A DNA stretch of 24,148 nucleotides from CAZOBJ01 sp964577825 (GTDB taxonomy: Bacteria > Planctomycetota > SZUA-567 > JAFGNG01): NCBI GenBank assembly GCA_964577825.1, contig CAZOBJ010000046.1, forward strand, positions 1 through 24,148, read 5' to 3'. Shown one piece after another: positions 1-8,219 of the stretch (position 1 is the first letter of the stretch; every line of letters starts with the position of its first letter). The notes under the pieces are model-generated. The model did not search any database, was not told the DNA's origin, and saw nothing but the letters and a program-made list of their open reading frames with translations. Both the position numbers and the translations under genes were made by a program.

Positions 1-306
1 TGAGCCACGCCGCAGATGGAGCCCGTCAAGGCGCAGGCCTGAGGCGGCAGGGAAGGAGGGCGGACAGCCCCCAGTGAGCCGTGTGTGTAGGGATTAGGAA
101 CATGACGAACTCGTTGGAACGCACATTGCATGGCTTCGCCTTGCGACTCGGGTACAGCGCTGTGAGAACCCGCCCGCTCAAGACCTCGGCATGCGTCAGA
201 TAGCTCGCAGCGCATAGGTCTATGGCAACCTGTTGGACCAAGATGGGGCGATTGGTCATGTCGTCGGCGTACGGGCAGGAGCCAGTACACACAGAAGGAG
301 AGTGAA
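1..306. other. Leading region without a recognisable gene
   Basis: I see no supported gene here. The window opens with TGA, which could be the stop codon of a plus-strand gene lying to the left, but other frames stay open a little further (stops near 75 and 94), so the end of that gene cannot be fixed. A minus-strand open frame at 26-292 (88 codons) matches no family I know and has no convincing ribosome binding site. I found no good -35/-10 pair: TTGGAC at 233-238 has no acceptable -10 at 16-18 nt. The last bases (295-300, AAGGAG) are the ribosome binding site of the next gene. Confidence 0.6.
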
Positions 307-645
307 ATGAACAAGGCCACCGGAAATCTACACGAGAAGAAGTGCAAGCCCTGCCAAGGCGGTGAGCAGCCCCTCAAGGGCGAGGCGCTGGCACCGTACC
401 GAGAGCAGTTGTCGGACGACTGGCAAGTGGTCGACGAGCGCCACCTGGAGCGCGAGTTCAAGTTCAAGGACTTCCGCAAGGCGCTCGAGTTCACGAACCG
501 TGTTGGCGAGCTCGCGGAGTCCGAGGGCCATCATCCGGACATTTGCCTGGGCTATGGCCAGGTGAAGGTCACCCTGTGGACGCACAAGATCGACGGGCTC
601 AGCGAATCGGACTTCATCATGGCCGCCAAGATCGACCGGCTGTAA
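307..645 (+). CDS. phhB: Pterin-4a-carbinolamine dehydratase
   Basis: The predicted 112-residue protein is a 4a-hydroxytetrahydrobiopterin dehydratase. This family dehydrates the 4a-carbinolamine made by pterin-dependent hydroxylases and so helps recycle tetrahydropterin in the cytoplasm. The signature is clear: EGHHPD at residues 72-77 (the H75/H76/P77 core), then LWTH ending at H93, then an Asp further on (SESDF). The N-terminal segment has KKCKPCQGG (residues 11-19), a Cys-x-x-Cys stretch seen in one bacterial subgroup. Length is normal for the family. The ATG start is supported by AAGGAG at 295-300, 6 nt upstream. The transketolase gene follows 28 nt downstream on the same strand and is probably cotranscribed. 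No aromatic amino acid hydroxylase is in the window, so the hydroxylase partner, if any, lies elsewhere. A moonlighting (DCoH-like) role cannot be judged. Confidence 0.93.
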   Translation: MNKATGNLHEKKCKPCQGGEQPLKGEALAPYREQLSDDWQVVDERHLEREFKFKDFRKALEFTNRVGELAESEGHHPDICLGYGQVKVTLWTHKIDGLSESDFIMAAKIDRL

Positions 646-673
646 CGCGCAGCGCAGCGCCGGGGGAGACTGC

Positions 674-2629
674 ATGAACTACGCGCAGACGATCCATCGG
701 AAGGCCGTCGATCTTGCCAAAGCGACGGTGCGCATGACCACGCAGGCGGGGTCCGGCCATCCGTCCTCGGGTCTGTCGCTGGCGCATATCGTGACCGTCC
801 TGATGTACGACCAAATGCGATGGGCGCCCGGGGATCCCTGGCACCCAGGCAACGATCGATTGGTGCTCAGTGAAGGGCATGCCGTCCCGATCGTGTATGC
901 CGCGTGCTGCGACCTAGGCGTAGCCGTCGGGCGGTCGCCGGCGTACGCACGTCGACTCACACTCGAAGATGCGTTGACTCTGCGTCAGCTCGACTCGCCG
1001 CTCGACGGGCATCCCAACCCCGAGGCAGGCTTCCCCTTCTTCGACGTGGCCACCGGGTCGCTGGGCCAGGGTCTGTCCGCGGCCTGCGGGTTGGGGCTTG
1101 CGGCACGGCTCGACGAGGCGGACAGGCGCTTCTATGTACTCATCGGTGACGGAGAATCACGCGAAGGACAAGTATGGGAGGCATGCGACTTCCTGATCGA
1201 CAAAGGCCTCGGGTCGGTCGTTCCGATCTTCAATGCCAATGGACAGGGGCAGAGCGATCCGGTGAGCCTCCAGCAGGAGGCAGGTCGGCTTGCGGCCAAA
1301 CTGGAGGCCTTCGGGTTCGCGGCGCATCAGATCGACGGCCACGCCCCCGTGGCGATTCGCGATGCGCTGAAGGCCACTGCGGACGCCGAGGCCCCGCACG
1401 CCATCGTGGCGCGTACTGTAAAGGGCTGGGCCGTACAGGAATTCCAGCGCAAGAACTATCACGGCAAGGCCCTCGGTGCGGACCAGATCGACGCGGCATT
1501 CGCCGACCTCGACGCCAAGGCGCGCGAACTGGGCGCGGAGAAGTCCAGTGTTCAAGGCTTGGTTCCAGCACGACCTACGCGCGCCGAGGCACGAGACACG
1601 TCCCGAGAGGACCTTCCGCTCGCGGACTTCGTGGCGCTGCTCGAAGGAGACAAGCGGCAGGAAGACGCGCGTCAGGGTAAGGTCAGCACGCGCCTGGCCT
1701 ACGGACTGGCGCTGCGCGAACTCGGCAGATGCGACGAGAGGGTGGTCGCGTTGGACGGGGACGTGAAGAACTCGACCCGCGCCCAGTATTTCGCGGATGC
1801 GTTTCCGGAGCGCTTCTTTGAGTGCCGCATCGCGGAGCAGAACATGGTCTCCATGGCCGCGGGCATCGCGGCGGCCGGCAAGATCCCGTTTGTGAGCAGC
1901 TTCGCCAAATTTCTCGCGCGCGCGTATGATCAGGTCGAGATGGCTCTCATCAGCGGCGCGGACATCAACCTAGTGGGGTCTCACGCCGGTGCCAATATCG
2001 GCGCGGACGGCCCAAGCCAGATGGGGCTGGCCGACGCAAACTACTTCCGAGCCTTCACCACGGTGAAGCGTGCGGACGGCCACCCGCTCGTGACCGTATT
2101 GGCACCCGCGGACGCGGTGTGCGCCTATCGGTGCGTGGACCTGATGGCGCGGCTGCCCGGCGCCACGTACATGCGCACGATCCGGGGGAGCCTTCCGCTT
2201 CTCTACTCCGAGTGCCAATCCTTTCAGCCCGGCGGTGTGAACGTGCTGCGTGAAGGCTCGGACGTGACCTTGCTCGCCTCGGCGTACATGGTGCATGTGG
2301 GCGTGCAGACGTGCCGCCTGCTCGAGGAGCGGAGTATCTCGGCGGGACTGGCGGATTGCTATTCCTTCCCGCTGCAACCGGACGCCATACGCACGTGCGC
2401 GGACAAGACGGACGGACGTCTCGTGACGCTAGAGGACTGCTATGCCGGCGCCCTGGGTTGCGAGGTGTTGTCCGCGCTGCAAGAGGGCAGGGGAAGGGAG
2501 ACACGGCTCCTGCAGATCGCGATCGACAAGGTGCCCAAGTCCGCGCTGAGCGGCGATGAGGTCCTGGCCTCGCTGGGCCTGGATGCGGACAGCGTTGCGG
2601 ATCGGGTACAGCAGTTTTTGCAGGCATAG
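674..2629 (+). CDS. tkt: Transketolase (animal-type, full length)
   Basis: The 651-residue protein is a thiamine-diphosphate enzyme that moves two-carbon ketol units between sugar phosphates in the pentose phosphate pathway. Visible landmarks are GSGHP (H29), SEGHA (H69), DGHP (H113), the ThDP/Mg motif GDGE at 158-161 with N187/N189, NYHGKAL (H263), and the catalytic glutamate in IAEQN (E388). INLVGSHAGANIGADGPSQM follows, in the pyrimidine domain. Wording such as YHGKAL, GQSDP and NINL/GSH-type segments matches the shorter human-like transketolases rather than the E. coli TktA type. One open frame spans both the PP and Pyr domains, so this is not a split transketolase. GGGGGAG at 662-668 sits 5 nt before the ATG. 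The gene converges with lpd, leaving 64 nt (2630-2693) that hold a GGGCCGGCCC palindrome but no clear terminator. Confidence 0.95.
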   Translation: MNYAQTIHRKAVDLAKATVRMTTQAGSGHPSSGLSLAHIVTVLMYDQMRWAPGDPWHPGNDRLVLSEGHAVPIVYAACCDLGVAVGRSPAYARRLTLEDALTLRQLDSPLDGHPNPEAGFPFFDVATGSLGQGLSAACGLGLAARLDEADRRFYVLIGDGESREGQVWEACDFLIDKGLGSVVPIFNANGQGQSDPVSLQQEAGRLAAKLEAFGFAAHQIDGHAPVAIRDALKATADAEAPHAIVARTVKGWAVQEFQRKNYHGKALGADQIDAAFADLDAKARELGAEKSSVQGLVPARPTRAEARDTSREDLPLADFVALLEGDKRQEDARQGKVSTRLAYGLALRELGRCDERVVALDGDVKNSTRAQYFADAFPERFFECRIAEQNMVSMAAGIAAAGKIPFVSSFAKFLARAYDQVEMALISGADINLVGSHAGANIGADGPSQMGLADANYFRAFTTVKRADGHPLVTVLAPADAVCAYRCVDLMARLPGATYMRTIRGSLPLLYSECQSFQPGGVNVLREGSDVTLLASAYMVHVGVQTCRLLEERSISAGLADCYSFPLQPDAIRTCADKTDGRLVTLEDCYAGALGCEVLSALQEGRGRETRLLQIAIDKVPKSALSGDEVLASLGLDADSVADRVQQFLQA

Positions 2630-2693
2630 GCGCGGGCCGGCCCCGGTTCGTCGTCGATGCACTCCACGAGCCTGGCGAGCCTGGGGGCAAACC

Positions 2694-4121
2694 CTACATC
2701 TTTCCATAGAAGTGCGTGCTCGACCCGAAGAAGAGCTCCGCTGCCTCCATTACGGTCTCGGACAGGGTCGGGTGGGCGTGAACGGTCATGCCCAGGTCTT
2801 CGATGCGCGCACCAATCTCCACGGCGAACGCGCCCTCGGCCAGGAGCTCGCCCGCGCCCGGTCCGACGACACCGACCCCGAGCACCTGATGCGTCTGCGG
2901 GTGCACGACCACCTTGGTCAGTCCCTGGCGACGGTTCATGGTGAGCGCTCGGCCCGAAGCGTTCCACGGGAACCGGACCACCTTGACGGGGAGGTTGCGC
3001 TCCTGGGCGCCCGCCTCGGTGAGCCCGGCCCAAGCGACTTCGGGATCCGTGTACATGACCGCGGGAATGGCCTGGGCGTCGAAGGTGGCCGGCTGCCCCG
3101 ATATGACCTCCGCAGCCTTGCGAGCCTCGTAGCTTCCTTTGTGCGCGAGCAAGGGCGGGCCCGCGATATCGCCCACGGCGAAGATGGCGGAGTCCGTGGT
3201 GCGGCGCTGGTCGTCCACCACGCAGAAGCCCCTCTCGTCGAGCTCGACCTTGGTATTCTCCAGGCCGAAGCCCTTGGTCACGGGCCGCCGCCCCACGCAC
3301 ACGAGCACCTTGTCCACGGTGAGCTCCGGTTCGTCCACGCGCAGGCCCGAGAGCTCGACCCGCACGCCCTGCTTGATCTCCTTGAGGCCGACGACCTTGG
3401 TGTTGAGGTGGATACTGGCGACCTGCTTCTCCAGTTCGCGGTGAAGAGGTTTGACCAGGTCTCGGTCGGCTTCGGGCAGCAGGCTGCCGGCCATCTCCAC
3501 GACGTGCACCTGGGAGCCCAGGGCGGCATAGACCGTGCCCATTTCCAGTCCGATGTACCCCCCTCCGACCACAAGAATGACCTTGGGGATGTCGTCGAGC
3601 CGCAGGGCAGCCTCGGAGTCGATCACCCGGTCGCTCTGGATGTCGAACGCCTGCGGAATGATCGATCGCCCCCCGGTGGCGAGCAGGCAGAAGTCGAACC
3701 GGACCGTCTCTGTTCCCTCGTCGTCCAGGTCCACGTGCAGCGTATGACTATCCTCGAAGCTGCCCCGTCCCTGCAGGAACCGGATGCCGCGCGCCTTGCG
3801 CAGGGATCCGAGCCCCCGGGTCAGCTTGTCCACCACGCCGTTCTTCCAGTCGCGCAGCCGGTCCAGGTCGATCTCCGGGTCGCCGAACCGGATGCCGAGG
3901 TCCGCCGCGTCGCGCGCCTCGCGCAGAATCTTGGCCGCGTGCAACAGCGCCTTCGACGGGATGCAGCCCCGATACAGGCACACGCCTCCAGGGTTGGGCT
4001 CGCGGTCGACGAGCGTCACGTCCAGGCCCAGGTCCGCCGCGTGGAACGCGCCGGCATATCCGGCCGGACCGCCTCCGAGCACGAGGAGCCGCTTAGTCCT
4101 CGTCTTCTTCTCCTTGGTCAC
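2694..4121 (-). CDS. lpdA: Dihydrolipoyl dehydrogenase (E3)
   Basis: The 475-residue flavoprotein reoxidises dihydrolipoyl groups on E2 and passes electrons to NAD+. The FAD motif GGGPAG is at residues 16-21. The redox-active disulfide is in GGVCLYRGCIPSK (C48 and C53). The NAD-binding motif GGGYIG is at 186-191. The C-terminal HPTLSE segment supplies the catalytic dyad H450/E455. All key residues are present and length is normal. The start is GTG at 4121, sharing GTGA with the E2 stop codon (4-nt overlap), with GGGAG 7 nt upstream inside the E2 gene. Translation is therefore probably coupled to E2. It is the last gene of the pyruvate dehydrogenase operon, and this position argues for dedicated PDH use, although it may also serve other 2-oxoacid dehydrogenases. 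Confidence 0.95.
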   Translation of the reverse strand: MTKEKKTRTKRLLVLGGGPAGYAGAFHAADLGLDVTLVDREPNPGGVCLYRGCIPSKALLHAAKILREARDAADLGIRFGDPEIDLDRLRDWKNGVVDKLTRGLGSLRKARGIRFLQGRGSFEDSHTLHVDLDDEGTETVRFDFCLLATGGRSIIPQAFDIQSDRVIDSEAALRLDDIPKVILVVGGGYIGLEMGTVYAALGSQVHVVEMAGSLLPEADRDLVKPLHRELEKQVASIHLNTKVVGLKEIKQGVRVELSGLRVDEPELTVDKVLVCVGRRPVTKGFGLENTKVELDERGFCVVDDQRRTTDSAIFAVGDIAGPPLLAHKGSYEARKAAEVISGQPATFDAQAIPAVMYTDPEVAWAGLTEAGAQERNLPVKVVRFPWNASGRALTMNRRQGLTKVVVHPQTHQVLGVGVVGPGAGELLAEGAFAVEIGARIEDLGMTVHAHPTLSETVMEAAELFFGSSTHFYGKM

Positions 4122-5512
4122 GTCGGTTCTCCCTGCAGCACGGCAACAAGGGGATTCTCCATGGCGTCCACGAGCCCGAGGAGAAAACGCGCTGCGTCCG
4201 CGCCATCCACCAGGCGGTGATCATAGGACAGAGACAGCGGGCACATGGGCCGGGGCTGGAACGAGCCGTCGATCCACACGGGCTCCATGCGCGCTCGGCC
4301 CACGCCCAGGATCGCGGCCTCGGGGGCGTTCACAATCGGGGTGAACCATCCGCCGCCCAGGCCGCCCAGGTTGGACAGGGTGAAGGTCGCTCCGCGCATG
4401 GCCTCGGCTCCAAGCTTGCTTGCGCGCGCCTTGTCCGCCAAGGCCGCGAGCTCTCGGTGCACGGTGCGCACATCCTTGCGGTCCGCGTCGCGCACCACGG
4501 GCACGAGCAGTCCGCGCGGCGTGTCCACGGCAACGCCGACGTGCACGTAGTCGTGCAGAACCACCTGCTCGCGATCCATGTCCACACTGGCGTTCAGGCG
4601 CGAGTGCCCGTGCAGCACCACGGCCACGAGTCGCACCAGAATGGCGCTCAAACTGATCTTGTCGCCACCGTCGGCCAGACGTGCGCGCGCGTCCTGGATG
4701 GCTGTGAAGTCGGCCTTGCCGAAGTTCGTCACGCGCGGCACCGCAGTCCAAATTCCAGCCATATGGAGCGCAGTGGTACGCCGGACAGCGTTCATCTTAT
4801 CGCGGCGCACGGGCCCGAAGTCGTCGTAGTCCGGCGCCTCGCCGCGAATGCGGGAAACCGGTCCGCGCACCTGCGTGCCTCCGGATTGGACCAGGCGTCG
4901 AGCGGCCGCCTTAACGTCCTCCTCCAGCACGCGGCCGCCGGGGCCGCTTCCCTCCACCCCGTGGACATTCACGCCGATCTCGCGTGCCAGCCTGCGCACC
5001 GAGGGTGTGGCCATCACGAACCCAAGGTCCGCGGCGGACGGCGGGCCCCCCTCTTCCTCGGCAAGCGATGGTTCCTCTTCCTCGGGGCGCTCTTCTTCCT
5101 CGGTGCGTGCCCTCTCGGAGAGTGCTCGTTCTTGTGCTTCAGGCGATGGCTTCTTGGCCTCGCGCTCCTCGACTTCAGCCTCCTCCTTCGCTCGTTCTCC
5201 CTCGCGGGGATGGCTTCGCTCCGGCTCCTGCGGTTCTCCTTTCTCCTTGTCCTTCTCTTCGGACTCGGCCTCTTCGGGCGAGTCGTAGGTCAGGATCACG
5301 TCGCCGGGACGCACCGTATCGCCCTCCGAGACGTGGACCTTTCGCACCGTTCCTTTGTCGTCGAACGGCACCTCGGCGCTTGCCTTCTGCGACTCGATTT
5401 CGATGACGCCCGTGCCCTCGGTGATCTTATCGCCGACCTCCACAAGCACCTTGATGACGTCGCCGCTTTCCACGCCTTCGCCCAGCTCGGGCACCTTGAA
5501 CGACTTGCTCAT
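4118..5512 (-). CDS. aceF: Dihydrolipoamide acetyltransferase (E2 of PDH)
   Basis: The 464-residue E2 core subunit carries acetyl groups from E1 to CoA. Order of parts: one lipoyl domain (about 1-78, lipoyl lysine K43 in ESQKAS), a long charged linker (about 77-156), a peripheral-subunit binding domain (about 166-206, starting MATPSVRRLA), and the acyltransferase domain to the C-terminus with catalytic DHRLVDG (H432, D436). E. coli AceF has three lipoyl domains; this has one. The linker is unusual: 31 of 80 residues are Glu, and there is no Ala/Pro-rich run. The ATG at 5512 has AAAAGGA just upstream. Only 22 nt separate it from the aceE stop, and its own stop overlaps the lpd start. The adjacent AceE-type E1 makes acetyl transfer, rather than succinyl or branched-chain acyl transfer, the likely activity. 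Confidence 0.93.
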   Translation of the reverse strand: MSKSFKVPELGEGVESGDVIKVLVEVGDKITEGTGVIEIESQKASAEVPFDDKGTVRKVHVSEGDTVRPGDVILTYDSPEEAESEEKDKEKGEPQEPERSHPREGERAKEEAEVEEREAKKPSPEAQERALSERARTEEEERPEEEEPSLAEEEGGPPSAADLGFVMATPSVRRLAREIGVNVHGVEGSGPGGRVLEEDVKAAARRLVQSGGTQVRGPVSRIRGEAPDYDDFGPVRRDKMNAVRRTTALHMAGIWTAVPRVTNFGKADFTAIQDARARLADGGDKISLSAILVRLVAVVLHGHSRLNASVDMDREQVVLHDYVHVGVAVDTPRGLLVPVVRDADRKDVRTVHRELAALADKARASKLGAEAMRGATFTLSNLGGLGGGWFTPIVNAPEAAILGVGRARMEPVWIDGSFQPRPMCPLSLSYDHRLVDGADAARFLLGLVDAMENPLVAVLQGEPT

Positions 5513-5534
5513 AACGGATCCTTTTCCGGTTCAG

Positions 5535-8219
5535 CTAAGCCAGGAGCGGGTCGGCCTTGTCCGGGTCGATCTCCAGCTCGTCGCGAGCCTTTTCCACGGT
5601 CGAGGCCTGTACGGTGCGGTCGCGGTGCAGGGCGGCCATGGCCGCGAGCGCGATCAGGCGTTCGTCCACCTCGAAGTGATGTCGCAGGGCAGAACGCGTG
5701 TCGCTGCGGCCGAACCCGTCCGTGCCCAGGGTCACGAAAGTGCGGTCCATCCAGGGCCCGATGCTATCGGGGACCAAGCGGACGTAATCCGAGGCCGCCA
5801 CAGCGGGTCCGGCCGCGTCACCCAGCGCCTCGCACAGATACGGGACGCGCTCGTGCTCCTGGGGATGGAGTCGGTTCCAGTGCTCGGCTTGCATGGCGTC
5901 CATGCGCAGTTCCTTGTAGCTTGTGATCGACCATGCGTCGGCCTGGACGTCGAACCGTTCGGCGAGGAGCGCCTGCGCAGCAAGCACCTGCTGCAGGATG
6001 GACCCCGAGCCGAAGAGCTGCACCCTGCGTCTGGCCTGCGGGTCCTCGCAGGCCTTGACGCGATAGAGGCCGCGGACGATCCCCTCGGCTGCACCCTCGG
6101 GCATGGGCGGATGGGCGTAGTTCTCGTTCTGGACGGTGAGGTAGTAGATCCAGTCTTCTCCGGCGTCCACCAACCGCCGCAGCCCGTCCTGCACGATCGT
6201 CGCGATCTCGTAGCTGTAGGCCGGGTCGTACGCCTTCACGTTCGGCGCCGCGTTCGCCAACAGGTGGCTGTGCCCGTCCTGATGCTGCAGGCCCTCGCCA
6301 TTGAGCGTGGTGCGGCCCGATGTGCCGCCGACCCAGAACCCGCGCGCCCGGTTGTCGCAGGCCGCCCACATCTCGTCGCCCGTGCGCTGGAATCCGAACA
6401 TGCTGTAGAACAGGTACACCGGCACCATGGGCACGCCGTGATTGGCATACGCCGTGCCCGCGGCCGTGAAGCTGGCCATGGACCCGGCCTCCGTGATGCC
6501 CTCCTCAAGGATCTGCCCGTTGATCGCCTCTTTGTAGTAGAGCATGTTTTCCTTGTCCACGGGCTCGTAGAGTTGGCCCACGTGGGAGTAGATGCCGAAC
6601 GGGCCAAACAGGGCATCCAGCCCCAGGGTGCGACTCTCGTCCGGGATGATGGGCACAAGATACTTGCCGAATCCCTTGTCCTTGAGGAGCTTGCCCAGCA
6701 TCCGCACAAAGACCATGGTGGTGGAGACCTCCCGGTCTCCGGAGCCCTCCCGGAACTCGACAAAGATCTCATCATCGGGCAGCTGCGCACCTTGTACCTG
6801 CACACGTCGCTCGGGAAGGAACCCGCCCAAGGCCTTGCGGCGGTCCAGCAGATAGCGCATCTGCGCGCTCTTGGGATTTGGACGGATGTAGGGCGGGTCC
6901 TCGAGGGCGTCGTCGGACAGGTCCAGCTCGAACTGGTCGCGGAAGGTCTTCAGCGCTTCCAGGGGCATCTTCTTCGCGTTGTGCGCGATATTGAGGCCCT
7001 CGCCAGCGGCGCCCATGCCGAACCCCTTGATGGTCTTGGCCAGGATCACGGTAGGTCTGCCGTCGCCTTGCGCAGCCGCTCGATAGGCGGCATAGACCTT
7101 CTTCGGATCATGGCCGCCGCGCGAGAGGTGCTTGAGACGCCGGTCCGAGACGTCTTGGACCAGGTCGAGAAGACGCTGATCCTTACCGAAGAAGTGCTCG
7201 CGCATGTACCAGCCCGGCTCCACGGTGTATTTCTGGAATTCGCCGTCGGGGATCTCCCCCGCCCGCTCGATGATGCGGTTCTCCGTGTCGCGCGCAAGGA
7301 TGGCGTCCCAGTCTGAGCCCCAGATGACCTTGATGACCCGCCAGCCGGAGCCGCGGAAGGTGCCCTCCAGCTCCTGGATGATCTTGCCGTTGCCGCGCAC
7401 CGGACCGTCCAGACGCTGAAGGTTGCAGTTGACGATCAGGATCAGGTTGTCGAGCTTCTCGCGCGCGGCCAGATTGATCGCGCCCAGAGTCTCGGGCTCG
7501 TCGGTCTCGCCGTCTCCGATGAGGCACCAGACCCGCTGGTTGCGCGGCTCCTTCAGGCCACGGTCTTCGAGATAGCGCATAAATCGGGCGTGGTAAATGG
7601 CGTTGGGTGCGGACAGCCCCATGCTCACCGTGGGGAACTGCCAGAAGTCAGGCATTAGCCACGGATGCGGGTAGCTGCTCAGGCCCGGATGGCCCAGGGC
7701 CTCGCGGCGAAAGTGCTCGAGTTGCTCTTCGGACAGTCGCCCCTCCAGGAACGCGCGCGCATACATGCCCGGCGAGGCATGTCCCTGAAAGTACACGAAG
7801 TCCGGTCCGTTCGGATGGTCCCAACCCCGGAAGAAATGGTTCTGGCCCACTTCGTACAGGGTCGCGCAGCTCGCATATGTGGCGATGTGCCCGCCGATGC
7901 CGGGGAAATGCTTGTTGGCCCGATGCACCATGAGCATGGCGTTCCATCGGATGAGGTTCGTGATCCGCTCTTCCATTTCCAGGTCACCGGGGTATGCCGG
8001 CTGCAAGGAGAGGGGGATCGAGTTCATGTACGGGGTGATTGAGGTCAGCGGCAGGCTCAGGCCCACGGCCTGGCCGTGCAAGCGCAAGTGGCGCAGGATG
8101 CGCTCGCCGAACTTCTTGCCGCGGAGCGCAACCGCCTCGTCCAGGGACTCCTCCCAGTCGCGCAGCTCGGCCTCGGCGTCGACCCCAGCAATCTGCGGGT
8201 ACAGGCTCCTCTTACCCAT
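5535..8219 (-). CDS. aceE: Pyruvate dehydrogenase E1, homodimeric type
   Basis: The 894-residue protein decarboxylates pyruvate with thiamine diphosphate and acetylates the lipoyl group of E2. It is the single-chain AceE type (E. coli AceE is about the same length), not the alpha/beta heterodimer. Landmarks: GGHIATYASCATLYEVG near 109-125, NHFFRG at 127-132, the ThDP motif GDGETDEPE at 235-243 followed by NCNLQRLDGPV (264-274), and an active-site loop resembling E. coli KTIKGYGMG with a following NIAHNAKKM. An in-frame upstream extension to 8435 is rejected because it only overlaps the neighbouring gene in another frame. The ATG at 8219 has GGGAG 6 nt upstream and overlaps the end of the preceding MDR gene by 8 nt. 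The E2 gene follows after 22 nt, giving the order E1-E2-E3. Confidence 0.95.
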   Translation of the reverse strand: MGKRSLYPQIAGVDAEAELRDWEESLDEAVALRGKKFGERILRHLRLHGQAVGLSLPLTSITPYMNSIPLSLQPAYPGDLEMEERITNLIRWNAMLMVHRANKHFPGIGGHIATYASCATLYEVGQNHFFRGWDHPNGPDFVYFQGHASPGMYARAFLEGRLSEEQLEHFRREALGHPGLSSYPHPWLMPDFWQFPTVSMGLSAPNAIYHARFMRYLEDRGLKEPRNQRVWCLIGDGETDEPETLGAINLAAREKLDNLILIVNCNLQRLDGPVRGNGKIIQELEGTFRGSGWRVIKVIWGSDWDAILARDTENRIIERAGEIPDGEFQKYTVEPGWYMREHFFGKDQRLLDLVQDVSDRRLKHLSRGGHDPKKVYAAYRAAAQGDGRPTVILAKTIKGFGMGAAGEGLNIAHNAKKMPLEALKTFRDQFELDLSDDALEDPPYIRPNPKSAQMRYLLDRRKALGGFLPERRVQVQGAQLPDDEIFVEFREGSGDREVSTTMVFVRMLGKLLKDKGFGKYLVPIIPDESRTLGLDALFGPFGIYSHVGQLYEPVDKENMLYYKEAINGQILEEGITEAGSMASFTAAGTAYANHGVPMVPVYLFYSMFGFQRTGDEMWAACDNRARGFWVGGTSGRTTLNGEGLQHQDGHSHLLANAAPNVKAYDPAYSYEIATIVQDGLRRLVDAGEDWIYYLTVQNENYAHPPMPEGAAEGIVRGLYRVKACEDPQARRRVQLFGSGSILQQVLAAQALLAERFDVQADAWSITSYKELRMDAMQAEHWNRLHPQEHERVPYLCEALGDAAGPAVAASDYVRLVPDSIGPWMDRTFVTLGTDGFGRSDTRSALRHHFEVDERLIALAAMAALHRDRTVQASTVEKARDELEIDPDKADPLLA

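Noticed and set aside
26..292. Minus-strand open frame of 88 codons
   Set aside because: No recognised family, no convincing ribosome binding site, and it ends just before the plus-strand pterin dehydratase leader. Not called as a gene.
2630..2693. GGGCCGGCCC palindrome and repeated GAGCCTGG words between tkt and lpd
   Set aside because: The palindrome has no loop and no T-run, and the repeats are short. Not supported as a terminator.
2556..7316. Long plus-strand open frames (554, 569 and 653 codons) opposite the PDH genes
   Set aside because: They are antisense shadows of well-identified lpd, E2 and aceE genes. Their composition is low-complexity and His/Val/Arg-rich, which is typical of GC-rich antisense frames.
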